Both the position numbers and the translations under genes were made by a program. From Lineus longissimus (taxonomy: Eukaryota; Nemertea; Pilidiophora; Heteronemertea; Lineidae), in the NCBI RefSeq assembly GCF_910592395.1, contig NC_088313.1:870501-934500 (forward strand): a stretch of 64,000 nucleotides of DNA, given 5' to 3'. Below the pieces are notes generated by a model. The model worked only from the letters and a program-made list of their open reading frames with translations. It was not told where the DNA came from and searched no databases. This document shows positions 21,926 to 33,756 of this stretch, piece after piece (position 1 is the stretch's first letter; each line of letters starts with the position of its first letter).

Positions 21926-22345
21926 CAGCCGACTATCAATGAAGACTGAGATGCAAAACGCCCCGTATGCCACGTTTACCAAGGAGCATTACGTGTTGTT
22001 TGTTTGTTTTTGGTGTTGTGCTTGTTTGGGGGCTTTTAATCTAATATCTGCATGGCAAAATGAACATCATGACTAAAACATATATGAAGTCTCTATAAGC
22101 ACAGCGCAATCTTTCCTTGCTCTTCATTTTTTGTACATCAAAATCAAAACATCTTTTCTTTTTCTAAATTCGGCCAGTAAACAATTTCTTCACTGGTTAA
22201 CTAAGATTAATTTTCAGCACCAAAATGCATCCAGTCCGCTATTTTACTGATCGTGATGAACGGCTCATTTCCTTTCTGGTGCCAGCTCATATTTTTCAAA
22301 AATGTGACTTCGTGCACTGAGGACTTCAATTACACTCGCTATTTC
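21926..22345. other. 3' flank of the TRHR/ETHR-like receptor gene
   Basis: Probably contains its 3' UTR (minus strand). No other feature recognised. Confidence 0.4.
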
Positions 22346-23289
22346 CTAGATCGTTGTCACGATAATGTTCGGTTTCTTGACATTGTGATTGCGGGCATCG
22401 TCCCCGCGGCCTTCCGAAGATCCGTCAGAGGACGACCAGCGATACACGAGTCTCCTCGGCTGTTTCCGCGGCTGCTGCTTGTCCATGTTGAATGGCTCCT
22501 GTTGGGCAACCTTAGGCGGATTATTGTCCTTGTTAAAACTCTCGTAGCGAACGTATCCGTTGGGTTTTGTGAAAACCGTTGTGGCGGTCTCCCGACAATT
22601 CAGATGGCGCCGCTGCCTGAGGAACAGAACGTTCCTAAAAGCATTACGGAAGTTGGTGGACATGATGTTGTACACTATAGGATTAACAGCGCTGTTGAGA
22701 TAAAACATCACCCGTGCCATGTATATGACGTTATAGTAACCCTCAAAGCCTAAATCTGCCAATACCTTTGATCGGAAGATGAGAATGAGGCTAAGGCATC
22801 GGAGAGGCAAGTGGCAGATGAAGAACAAGGCACATACTGTCATAAGCATCATCGCCACTTGGCGGCGCGCGCGTAGTGTCTGAGGAGATACGAAATTGTC
22901 ACCGGGGAAGTCTCCTTTCGCGACTAGGTGCTTACTTATGAATAAATAGACAGTGAGTAATATCATCAAAGGCAAGATGTAGAATAAAGCAGTGACACCA
23001 ACGGCATAGGTTCTCTTCCATGGGTGGAGCATGTACTGTCTACACACCTTGATAGGCGTACCGTCTAACCACTCACTGTCCTTGTATAGGGCAATCCACA
23101 TGAACGGCACAGCAGAACTGAACGCTACAACCCAAATAACTGTCATGAATTTCAAAGTCCGCTTGAAGGTCCCCATGTATTGTGCTCTCAGCGGCCGACA
23201 GATGGCGTAGAATCGCTCCAAGCTGATGGCGAGGATGGTCAATACCGAGGCGCTCGTCAGACCATTTTCGATGAATGCGTTGGCTTTGC
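22346..23289 (-). CDS. TRH/ETH receptor-like neuropeptide GPCR, exon 2 (TM3 to C-terminus)
   Basis: Encodes residues 111-424 of a class A receptor for a peptide ligand. The acceptor TTACAG precedes GCAAAGCC at 23289, phase 1. TM3 reads AFIENGLTSASVLTILAISL followed by ERF (135-137, the DRY position) and YAICRPLRAQ. This block closely resembles thyrotropin-releasing-hormone and insect ecdysis-triggering-hormone receptors. Cys193 in loop 2 pairs with Cys111. TM4 (157-177), TM5 (204-228), TM6 with FFICHLP (266-272) and TM7 with NPIVY (313-317) follow, and the cytoplasmic tail of about 105 residues is rich in Q, R and S. Read alone, the exon would lack TM1 and TM2; those are 30.8 kb upstream at 54106-54436. 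Confidence 0.92.
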
Positions 23290-24515
23290 CTGTAACGAGA
23301 ACGATGGATAAGAAATTAGAATTTTGAAAGCGTCACTCGCACAGGATCATGGTGTGACGTATCCAAAAAGTGTTCAGTATTAGGCGCATGCAAGCCTCAT
23401 ATGGTTATCAAGGCTGCAACAAGAATCAAAGCGTGAATATGAAATACATGTAGTTCCTACGTTAATTGATTGATATGCTGGTACACGTTTGTGCGATGTG
23501 ATAGGATGGTCTTCTTATGTTCATATCCTACATGATTCAGAGAAATCTTCAACCAACTAACTTGATGATTTCGTTTCCCGTTCAAGACATTTTGAACCTG
23601 CACCGAATATGACTGAGGGCGCATACGATACGGCGCTCAGTGTGTCACCTGCTATATGGATACTACTCATGCTTTATTGATATCCACTGCACAATTGCAT
23701 TTACTACGGACAGATTGGCATAATTCGACTCCAAGACGTGGCGTGATTCAAAGCAAAACCAATGTCGGCTGCCATTGACGACCGCCATTGACATGGACTA
23801 GAGTGTTATTCCATATGACACGAGCGAGCTGATCAACAATGCACTCCATATGCTCCGCTACGGCTGAATTGTTTTCCCAGCATCTAGTGATTAATGTTCC
23901 CATTGGAAAGCAATTGCATTCCTTCCTCGCTATAAAAGAACTACAATTGAAAACTCGCAGATTTTACATGGCTGAAAGCAATGGAGTATCAGTTTTTATC
24001 GAAAATACTCGGAAATCGTGCAGCATGATTGTATGAAAAAGAGCGAGTTTTTTATAATATGGCGATCGACCATCCAAATATCACGAGATCTCGCGAGAAA
24101 GCGCGTAGTTTCACCAGGCTGAGTGGTTGGCATTGTGAATGAACTGATCACTTTTGACCTAACCAATATAATTATTTCTGTTAGTGGTTACGGTGCGGTG
24201 CAATTTTCCGGTTTTTTTGCCTGGGTCTGAACGGCAACGAATCTTCAATAAAAGAAATCGCATTGATAAACTCTCTCATTTAACATCAGCCTAGGGTCAT
24301 CGTCGCAGTGGCAACGACATGTACGTGCTTATACATACCTCCGGCCTGCATTACTATTCATGATGACACTAAGTTTAGTGAGGTAGCTTTGGACAGATCT
24401 GTTCGCAAATGTTTGGTCAAAATCATTCCAACTGGTCTAATTATCATTCATTTGACTATATCATATCATTTATTTGAATATTGTATGTAAATTTGTATTC
24501 TTTTGATGTCGTTAC
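23290..24515. other. Intron stretch without recognised element
   Basis: No repeat shared elsewhere in the window and no coding signature were found. Confidence 0.4.
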
Positions 24516-24761
24516 TCTGTTTATATACTGTTAGCTCTGCTAGGAGCCGTCCGGTTTATATACTGTTAGCTCTGCTAGGAGCCGTCCTGTTTATATACTA
24601 TTAGCTCTGCTAGGAGCCGTCCTGTTTATATACTGTTAGCTCTGCTAGGAGCCGTCCTGTTTATATACTGTTAGCTCTGCTAGGAGCCGTCCTGTTTATA
24701 TACTGTTAGCTCTGCTAGGAGCCGTCCTGTTTATATACTGTTAGCGCTGCTAGGAGCCGTC
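24516..24761. repeat. 35-bp tandem repeat, 7 copies
   Basis: The unit is near CTGTTTATATACTGTTAGCT followed by CTGCTAGGAGCCGTC, 35 bases. Copies are almost identical: one has CTATTAGC, and the last has AGCGCTGC. GCTC and GAGC within each unit can pair into a small hairpin. Near-identity suggests recent amplification. Confidence 0.95.
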
Positions 24762-25384
24762 GTTTCCAAAATCCATCTCATGTAAATTTGAAATTTGTAT
24801 AGTATAGTTTCTGTGCTCTATGCAATGTATTATTTTGTTGAGCAATAAATCATCCGTCTGATTTATAACCTTCTAATATAACCTATCGAAGATAAAGAGA
24901 GAACTTTCAGAGATTACATTCGCGCTGCAGTGACAATTAGTGATTATCATGTCAACAGAATCGACCAATCGAAAAAGCCTATTACGTTCTTAGAAAGGTG
25001 GCATGAAAATGATATTTTTGAAGTGGCTTGCTCATTCGTATGTCACTGGATGATAGATGAATGACGACTGTCGCGTGAATGACGCGACCAACGTTTGTAG
25101 TTCGTACCTCATCGTTCGTATAGGGCTTCCGGATCTCGGAGTTTGATAGTTCCGTCCTATACCCCGTGGAAAACCTGATAGATGCAGGATGCAGCTTCCG
25201 ATGATGACATATTACAATGTGTTTCTTTGACATCTCTTTCCGTTCTGCCGTAAGATACGGAACCAGGAAACTTGATATTCTCCACGTAAATTATAAATTA
25301 GCATGTGTGTCTAATTGGTCGTAAGTGGTTAGTTCAGGAGTAGTGATGCCGTATAATACTAGAAAACGTTGATTTGCCTTTGCC

Positions 25385-25505
25385 CGTTAGGCCTATAGAT
25401 CCCCATGAAAGCAGTTTTGTTGGCCCGACCGATGTTATCAAATTGGCCAGGAAAACCCTTTGATAAGACAAGAAAGACCGTAGAATAGTGGAAAGTTAGG
25501 CCGGA
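25385..25505 (+). mobile_element. Family Z element flank feeding the 58-bp satellite
   Basis: TTTGCCTTTGCCCGTTAGGC and ACCCTTTGATAAGACA blocks match the 35.3-kb Z copy in the same order. They lead directly into the GTGCGAGCGGGCTTCGTTTA unit of the satellite. Confidence 0.6.
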
Positions 25506-26081
25506 GTGCGAGCGGGCTTCGTTTAAAGACGCTACAAGGCTTGTGTTCTAGGCTGGACCTGAGGTGCGAGCGGGCTTCGTTTAAAGACGATACAACGCTT
25601 GTGTTCTAGGCTGGACCTGAGGTGCGAGCGGGCTTCGTTTAAAGACGCTACAAGGCTTGTGTTCTAGGCTGGACCTGAGGTGCGAGCGGGCTTCGTTTAA
25701 AGACGATACAAGGCTTGTGTTCTAGGCTGGACCTGAGGTGCGAGCGGGCTTCGTTTAAAGACGCTACAAGGCTTGTGTTCTAGGCTGGACCTGAGGTGCG
25801 AGCGGGCTTCGTTTAAAGACGATACAAGGCTTGTGTTCTAGGCTGGACCTGAGGTGCGAGCGGGCTTCGTTTAAAGACGATACAAGGCTTGTGTTCTAGG
25901 CTGGACCTGAGGTGCGAGCGGGCTTCGTTTAAAGACGCTACAAGGCTTGTGTTCTAGGCTGGACCTGAGGTGCGAGCGGGCTTCGTTTAAAGACGATACA
26001 ACGCTTGTGTTCTAGGCTGGACCTGAGGTGCGAGCGGGCTTCGTTTAAAGACGATACAAGGCTGGTATTCTAGGCTGGACC
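25506..26081. repeat. 58-bp satellite, about 10 copies
   Basis: The unit begins GTGCGAGCGGGCTTCGTTTA and ends TTCTAGGCTGGACCTGAG, 58 bases. Units carry either GCTACAAGG or GATACAA(G/C)G in a partly alternating order, so pairs of units may have been duplicated together. The unit corresponds to the internal GTGCGAGCGGGCTTTGTTTG segment of dispersed family Z. Confidence 0.95.
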
Positions 26082-26590
26082 TGAATTGCTTTAACGGCGA
26101 GGAGAGGGGGAAAATGACGTCATGCTGCACCATCTTAAGTTCCATTTCCAACTTTAATGACCCGTTCTTTACAAGTAATCCACACTTCTTATTCTGTATC
26201 TATGTGTTATAGCCTTATCTAATATATTCATGAAGTAATATCTTTTTTATTGATTGACGAAGTTTTTGGAACTTCTGAGTGAAACTCATTATTATCTGAC
26301 CATCGGGTCATAAAACGTGTATGTAAGTACCTAGGGAACTTAACTTAATTTGCAGTCAACTGCCAGGCACATTTGCGGGAAATAATATTGATTACCACAG
26401 CTGCTGGAGCTCGGTCAATTACGTTGTTGAGTGGTGCCCAAGGGAAAAACATAGCCGTCCAACAAATAAATAAATCAGCTAACAATTATCTTTCTATTCT
26501 CCGCAATTGTTTTCGGTAAAGATCCACAACAGGCTGGTGAATATCGCCAATACTGCGCCCCATATTGCACTAGGCATGACGCAATAATCA
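26082..26590. other. Intron stretch without recognised element
   Basis: AT-rich with no shared repeat. It contains one GACCCGTTCTTTACAAG run after the satellite and nothing further. Confidence 0.4.
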
Positions 26591-26594
26591 TTAC

Positions 26595-26690
26595 AGAATT
26601 CGGGCCGTGCCCAATACACGGTCTATTGTCTTCAAACAAAGCCCGGTTGCACCAGGCCTAAATTCCCAACATTTAGAGAATTAAGATAAA
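26595..26690 (-). mobile_element. Family Z dispersed element, partial copy
   Basis: CCCAATACACGGTCTATTGT then CTTCAAACAAAGCCCGG, and then GGCCTAAATTCCC. These are the reverse complement of the Z core seen at 35.4 kb. Confidence 0.7.
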
Positions 26691-26734
26691 ACGAAGGGAT
26701 TTACACAACAAGCCAAGAAGACAAGGGCCATTCT

Positions 26735-26928
26735 GAGTGTTTGGCTCACACCTCATTAACCCATTCAACATAAGCCTCTGATCCTTAATGTCCTATTTTG
26801 GGTTTTCTAGAAATCCGACCTTTCGGGGAAAAGTCAGACAATGTCGGACTTTTGTCGGATAAATCAGGAAAAAGTTAGCGAAACCGTCAAGAAGTCGGTT
26901 AAAGCCTCCTACTAGTGACCCGAGTGGT
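26735..26928 (+). mobile_element. FB element, single-arm copy
   Basis: One arm of the foldback family: TAATGTCCTATTTTGGG, then TAGAAATCCGACCTTTC, GACAATGTCGGACTTTTGTC and TAAATCAGGAAAAAGTTAG, ending GCCTCCTACTAGTG. The second, inverted arm is absent. Confidence 0.8.
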
Positions 26929-28110
26929 GTTAAGTGAGACAACCATAACCGACAATGAGTTACCATGTTCTATTCTGTCACTCTAATCATAAATTACGCT
27001 CATTTTCTCTTGCCCTACCGACGCAAGGAAAGCAGTTTCGTCGGGGTCGATATTTTTAGCCGGTTTTGATGGGTTTGTTTTACACATGCCTGTTACACAT
27101 AAAACTTTTTAGGCCTTTTGTGCTGGCACCCCACAACCGGATAAACAGCGTCTACACAGTGTATCCGTTGACACTAGACCATTTTAACTCAATCAACTCT
27201 TGTCACAAGCAGCCCATCTTTCTCATTAACCTGTCGCAATGTTTCTTATTCTCATTTACCTCGCTCAGACAGCTGTTACCAGTGCGATGAAATCTGCCGG
27301 AGATTAAACAAGCTTGAAGGCTGCCATCTTTTTCGTTCTCTGAACAATTACGAGTTGATCAACTCGACATATAAACCGCCGCTAAACACGGATGCTTCAA
27401 GATCAACAAAAAGGAATGCCTGGATAATCGGACAAACTTCCACGTTGTGTCAACTGTGGCATTTTTGAGGAGGGGGTGTCGACTTAATGATTTAGGCTAT
27501 CGTTGTAATTGAGTTGTCTTATCTTAAACTGTTTCAATTATTTCATTAAAGGCTTATATAATTCGCTAAAAATTTGAAATTCGTAATTGTAGAACTTCAA
27601 ATTGCGTAATAACGGACAGAATATATGGCCGTTGTGTAGACAGACATACACGTACTAGGTACCAAGTTTCAGCAGATTTGCATGCATGATTACTCACACT
27701 ACGGCATTGTGTACAACTACATTTCTATTTTGCTGACCCACGATTTAACATGAACTGCGTCCTCCTTTAACACGCAACAAGTAATTGTCTTTCTGATCTT
27801 CATTTTCTTGTACGAATCAACTCACCACCACCTGACACAGATCATTCAATCCCCTGATTAACCAACAATTGTTAGATAACGTGTTAGACGCCGGCTACCG
27901 GAAATCAATGAAGAGAGAATAGTTAGCCAAACTACTTATTTATGAACTATCTGATGTACTATTGAAAGGTGAGCGACCCCGGAAACATAGATCAGCTCCT
28001 ATTGGCTGCTGATTTCTCATCAACGTGTCAGTCTGACGGTGACAATACGGGTAGATATAAGTGACATTCAGCATCGTCACATCCGTATTGAAAACACGTA
28101 TGACAAAATA
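26929..28110. other. Intron stretch without recognised element
   Basis: No shared repeat and no coding signature were found. Confidence 0.4.
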
Positions 28111-28334
28111 TGTGACTCGCTCTACCAAAACTAGGCGCTTGTCGCATCTGAACTTGACAGGTTGATACGGACTTGTTGTTCATTTCCCTATTGTAGACCT
28201 TTTGTGAAATCTATTACAAACTGATTTGGTCACATTTCACAAAAGGTCTACAATAGGGGAAATGAACAACAAGTCCGTATCAACCTTGCAAGTTCAGATG
28301 CGACAAGCGCCTAGTTTTGGTAGAGTGGGTCACA
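28111..28334. mobile_element. Palindromic MITE P, copy 2
   Basis: A 224-bp palindrome from TGTGACTCGCTCTACC to AGAGTGGGTCACA, nearly identical in its arms to 13141-13363. The central spacer reads TCTATTACAAACTGATTTGG, the reverse complement of copy 1, so the element is inserted the other way round. TA flanks both ends, which may be the target duplication. Confidence 0.92.
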
Positions 28335-29615
28335 TATGGATAATCTCTAGGCCTTGTTATGGCGCTTAAGGTTAAGTCATACGCGCGTACGTCGGACGTG
28401 AAATAAGCTTCATCATCGATAACTTGTCCGTGAGCAATTCGTGAACAGCTCAAGAGAAAGCCGACTATGAAAACTCCTCCTCAACCCTACCAATAAAACG
28501 ACTTCACACAAACTTGAGAATCTTCAAAGTACACATGTAATCTACAATATTTCTCAAACCACGATATGGATGTGGCAAGATGACAGGAGTCTCAATTTAG
28601 TTGCAAATTATTCGGTTTTACGCATGAAATAAAGTTTTTGGGTTGGTCCGTATACTAATGCAGTCCCACTTGTCGTCCAGACTCCACAAACTGATGACGT
28701 CGTACGCAACATCAATGTGGGTGCCTTTTACGGGCAGGAGAGTAGATGGTGCTGAAAGTCTTCGTTAACAGGCTACACAGCAATCCAGCCGGTCATTCAC
28801 TCTAAACATTCGTATTATCAACTAAGTAGTAACTATTTACTGGTGATGTCGAAACTTGTTGACGTACTCACAGTGATGTGCAGATATCGATTAAGAACAA
28901 GCTGTCAGACTGTTGGATTTTGTGAATGATTAAGGATCGATTCATCACTGTCGGTATTGATTGTCTCACCAAATACCGTGGGGGTGGAGCTGAAATGAAG
29001 TTTCTGAGTGAAATGACAGCTCTCTCCGGGCGGTGTTTGATGACGGCCATTATCTTACTGTTCTCTCGCCAATATAAAAACATTGAACTAACAGACGAGG
29101 AGTGTTTGATTCAGGCTAACCAGCGCGGAATCTCCTGGGTTGACAGCGCCAAACTGAGTCGACATAACAGATCAGAGGTAAACATAATGTCAATTATAAG
29201 GTTAGATGTTCATTTGTAAAGGAACCAGAAGATGGTATTACAAGTCCACAGGCAAAGCTGCTTTTGATAACGTTATCCGATTGATATTGATGACTTATTT
29301 GTCGGGTTTCATGACCTTATTAAATTGATAGAGCTTTCATCTGATATGCATGTCGCCATTCTGTCGTGCTCCGCCATGATGTGAACGTGGAAATTAAGAT
29401 ATAACATCTTGTCTATAACACGATGATATCAGCTCCGATAATGATGCTCATCTAATTGGTGGTTAAGGATTAGACTCAATGACTTCTTATAATACGGTCG
29501 CCTCATCAAAATGCTATTTGAAGGCACCGTGTCAGTGATTGCCCAAGTCGAAATGTCAGCAGTTCACCGTGGAATTAGAGCAGGAGTTGCTACTGAAATG
29601 ACATCGTCAGCTTCT
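28335..29615. other. Intron stretch without recognised element
   Basis: A 97-codon plus-strand frame at 28926-29219 has no family resemblance. No repeat recognised. Confidence 0.4.
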
Positions 29616-29619
29616 AATG

Positions 29620-29865
29620 CTATGGAATGAGCTTCCAAATAGTGTTCGTGGCCAGAGTACCCTGGGTCGTTTTAAAACTGCACTAAAAACACGTATTTTT
29701 AAGAAATTCTTTTGAATCCTTTGCACGTTTTCTTTAGTAATGACTTTTATTCTATCATGTATTAATGTTATGTTTTAAATTATAAATTGTAAAGCGCTTA
29801 GAAGTTTTAACAACGTTAAGTGCTATAAAAATGTTTTTAATAATAATTTTAATAATAATAATAAT
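29620..29865 (+). mobile_element. 3' end of a second LINE (L2/CR1-like tail)
   Basis: The frame 29620-29715 translates to LWNELPNSVRGQSTLGRF, then KTALKTRIFKKFF and stop, the conserved C-terminal tail of CR1/L2-type reverse transcriptase ORFs. It is followed by a 3' UTR with GTAAAGCGCTTAGAAG and GTGCTATAAAAATG, and an AAT-repeat end (about 29838-29865). This is severe 5' truncation, typical of dead LINE copies. Confidence 0.88.
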
Positions 29866-30171
29866 GTAACAGAGCGCCATTCAACCTTAAAATTTAAGCG
29901 GATTTATTCACAATTAGTGTGATATGGTAATGGAGGTTCTGCTTCGTTTAGACCTCAGTTATAAGCCACCATTGGTCAATGGTCGCCTTTGACATGGACT
30001 ACTTATCAGCTGATGTAAGATATTAGTTACATCACAGGTTTCCCAGTGCTTGGCAAAAGGGTTTTGTGATTAGTTCCGAAGCACTGAGGTTCGGACTATC
30101 CGACAGGAAAGCTTGGTTAGACCGGCCTCATTCGGTATTTCCTCTATTTGCCAATGAACGAACACTTCGAT

Positions 30172-30312
30172 GATTCGTCGTACACAGGCAAAAGTGTCCG
30201 TCTACGGATAGCTGATGGCCCATGAACGTTCCATCCATGGAGCCCATGGATGGATAGTTCATGATTAATCACCATCAGCTATCCGTGGACGGAGACATTT
30301 GCCTGCGTAGTA
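30172..30312. repeat. Nested inverted repeat (long hairpin)
   Basis: ACACAGGCAAAAGTGTCCGT followed by CTACGGATAGCTGATGG pairs with CCATCAGCTATCCGTGGACG followed by GAGACATTTGCCTGCG. Inside the loop is a second palindrome, CATCCATGGAGCCCATGGATG. The whole can fold as a near-continuous hairpin of about 140 bases. Only one copy was seen in the window. Confidence 0.85.
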
Positions 30313-32990
30313 GGACTTCGAGCAGATAACAGCACCAACCAGTTTTGCAGTAACTGATTCAATGTTCTTGCAGTGATTTTTGTGGCTAGCTTACTTTTTT
30401 TTCTGAACTTTTGTCATTAACCAGTTTTGCGCTCAGCCTGCCAAGTCACAACTGCGTGAATCCTTCATAAGCCCGGCCTAATATCAGGGCACAGTTGGTG
30501 CGATCACAACCGGATTTACCGCCGTGTAACTGTTCATGTAACTGCCAACTTGCGCGGTGCACGACTTACCATCCTCGCTCTGAGGTTGCTGATGGTTGTT
30601 GCTAGCAGTTACCATAAATTGGTTTTCGACGATTTACTGATGGTTGTGTTGTTATTGTTGGTCTATGTCCTCTGCGACTTATTTCTGTGGGTTTGCTTCT
30701 TGGTTGTTTACTCTCACACAAACGATATGATTAGAAAATGGACAAGAGCAAGAGAACCAGACGTAGTCATGTATAACACAAAAATGATAGTCGGGAAGTT
30801 AATTAGCTCCCACGAGTATTTGCTATTCAGGAGCAATATAATGCTAGAACAAATACATTTGTTATCTTGTCATTTTGGCTTAACGCCGAAGGACATCAAC
30901 GACCCAGTGTAGGTAAATAGCCATCGGCAAATAACGCACGCCTTGCAACGGAAAGTGGTTCAGAACAATGTTGTTTTTGGGTGGAAATCAAACCCCCATT
31001 TGTGTACAGTTGCAAGCGAAGGAACTTCCCGCGGCTATTCGTGCTCGCTTCTATGAAAACACGCACGACATCCCTGTAAAGCTTAGGTCTTCTCAACAAC
31101 GCCTTGATTCTTCAACAACTAGAGGCAAAGGGAAGGCCTACTTATCGGTAATCTTGACCTTGGTATGCAGGTAAATATTGTCAAGCTATCCAAAGCATAT
31201 ACATGTAATAATATTGCCTGTTTCCGCTCCGTTCCACTTGCGGATACAGCACAATGTAGTATGATAACTCATAATCCTATAAGTTAATAAGCCATTGGCT
31301 CTGGTCTCGATGCTGACCTCGCTCGGACGCCTGCCGATGGGCGCATATTTGATATCGGCGGTCAGGATCTACTCGGCTTGAAGACTTCAACGCATTGGCA
31401 GTAGGATGTCACCAGTGATTACTTGATGCTGACCGCAGGCAACCAAGTAAGATCAATGAGATCAATCAATGCAGAACCTTAGACCGAAGCTAAGGATGTC
31501 ACTCAGCTTGTATTGGAAACCTGAAGACAAGTTGGGTTGACCCTTTGATACTCGTTAACAGGATCTGCACGGCGTGTGTACCAGAGAGAACGAATCACTT
31601 CGGATCATATTCCATTGTGGCTGGCAATAATACACTTAGCCATCGTAAGCATTGACTGATGATATAACCTTGTCGACTTATATGAGCCACTGTCACCATA
31701 AATCACGACCAGGTTCTCTCTCAACTCAACTGTGTCAATATTGCCAAAATAATTCCCTCAAAAACCTGCTTATTCGCGAAGCTAGGATAAAGAAACCAAA
31801 CCTAAAAACAAAAGAGACGTTTGTGCTCCAAAGACACAAATCATACGGAAAGAAATAATTATGAAATGGACACATACCGGTGAGTGTTAGCACCCATTAG
31901 CTTGAAGAATACCGGTTAATGGATCATGCTTATCTGGTCTTCGCTGGCGGCATTGACACTGTATGGCTTTTATCGTATTTTGATCCCGTGCTCGCCCGAG
32001 GATGTGGCTGCATTGTATTTCTGGTCCTTATGAGATCGCAGTCAGACCATATTTCCTGAGGTACATTTGGCCAGCTACTATTAAGAAATTGTTAGTAAAA
32101 GATAACATCCAGGCACACTGTGCATCCATTACGGTTACCGGATTCGTTGATGGGTCAGATTTTTCCTGTCACTTGCTGATTGAGTGATCATGATATGACA
32201 TCGTACGGCTTTGATAACCCTTGTGTCATAAACAAGGATTCGATGCAAACCACTTTATTCTTAAACGGACTTTCATACACTTGATCTATTGATCTCAGAT
32301 CCCATGTTGAACATCCCGATACAATTCCTAAGTATGAATCTTAGTTATGATATAGTATTTTTAGTTGCGTACACACATCCATATGCATCGAAGATTCTTG
32401 TAAAATTCCCGGCTACGACCGCGATATGTAATCAATCTTACTAAAGCCTTGTTAAAAAATGTGCAAAACGTGCATTGTATAAGAAAGTAAAATAAATGTT
32501 ATAAAAATGTTACCAGGATTTTCGAACTGAGCTCTAACAGCCAATTATATCATTTGATTAACATCAACATACTTTTTAATAGCTAAAGTTCAACAACCCC
32601 CGATTAACATCTGCACCGAATTTTTGTCATATATCAGCGCGTAATTAAGTATGGGGATAACAGTGGTACAAACGAGCTGGCTTGGCGTTATGCATTAATC
32701 TCGTGCGTTCTTTTCTTAAACCTTTAAGTGGCAATATCGTGAAGCAGGCAAAGGATGACGAACACAGCTGCGCTCTGAATAACATGTTATGTTACAGATG
32801 GCATCCGATTTCTCCCCGATAAACATTAGTACGGTTGAGTGTCTGATTTTGAAGGAAGCCAATGATAATGCTACTCATGGAATACTATGCCCTTGTTTGG
32901 TGTCCTTGAAACTGCTGACATTTATAAATGAACACGTGTCCCTGTCTTCTATTTTTTAGGTGCCATCCTAAACTCCCCTTGTCCATAAGC
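30313..32990. other. Intron stretch without recognised element
   Basis: The 120-codon frame 30550-30912 is hydrophobic at its N-terminus but opens with TTG and resembles nothing known. No repeat family seen. Confidence 0.4.
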
Positions 32991-32996
32991 GTAAAA

Positions 32997-33756
32997 CTGA
33001 CATGCATGCATAAAAACCCTAACGGCCAAGTTAGAAAACACTAACGCCCGTCCGCCATGTTTTGATCGACCGGTCAGCCATGTTTCAATCGCCCTCAGAT
33101 ATGATAGACTACCAGCACGCCGCAGTGGCGCTACCGTATTCACCAACAGAGCACTGGATGTGGAGCACAGATATGACCATCAGTTCATATCTATCTTACT
33201 ATAAGTGGCCATTTCGGCGTTTGAAATCGAATGCCACCTCATCAGACAGTTCCTCAATACACGCAGTACTAGCAAAGCGGGTAGTTGTTTTGCATCATTA
33301 AAACTCGAAAAATAGCTGCGTGCTTCTATAATTATCACAGGGTGTCATGTTCATCTCCTGATTATGTATCTTATGAATTCACTTTGCCAATATTGTAAAA
33401 GGGCAAATTTTAAAGGCCAATTTGAAATATGGTACAGATGGCACAAAAGACGCCATTCTGTCAAGCTTGTACGTGAAATGAAAAACTGATAAATATGGTT
33501 GTCTACAACAACGGCTTCATGGCATAGTGGATAAGACGGCAAGGATTAAGTGGCGAGAGTTTCGAGTTCGAACCCGCTCGAGGAATATTTTCAATTCTTT
33601 CTTTACACGAGAACGTCTCTGAATGAACGTTTTTTTTGTGCAGTCCAGTGAGACCAGTCGCTGGGTGTCTATCATGTTTCAAGTGCAGTTCGTCGTTTGG
33701 CGTCGGACGTTAATGTTTTCTAACTTGGTTGTTCGGGTTTTTATTCATGCATGTCA
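32997..33756 (+). mobile_element. Element T, copy 2 (best-preserved TIRs)
   Basis: The left end CTGACATGCATGCATAAAAA followed by CCCTAACGGCCAAGTTAGAAAACA pairs with the right end. The right end reads TGTTTTCTAACTTGG..., then GGGTTTTTATTCATGCATGT and CAG. The TIR is about 45-50 bases with a few mismatches, and the total is about 760 bp. The internal body and the tRNA-like segment (33513-33582) match copy 1. No ORF of transposase type. Confidence 0.88.
33513..33582 (+). other. tRNA-like Pol III module inside element T (copy 2)
   Basis: The A-box-like TGGCATAGTGGATAAGACGG and the B-box-like GAGTTCGAACCC are both closer to consensus than in copy 1. The acceptor arm does not pair, so this is not a functional tRNA gene. 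Confidence 0.7.

Noticed and set aside
22253-22753. 166-codon plus-strand frame
   Set aside because: Antisense shadow of exon 2 of the TRH/ETH receptor-like gene.
24516-24761. CRISPR-like regular repeats
   Set aside because: The 35-bp units are contiguous with no unique spacers, and the DNA is clearly animal nuclear; it is a tandem repeat.
30550-30912. 120-codon frame with hydrophobic N-terminus
   Set aside because: Starts at TTG, no ATG-based alternative with a signal-like context, and no recognisable domain.
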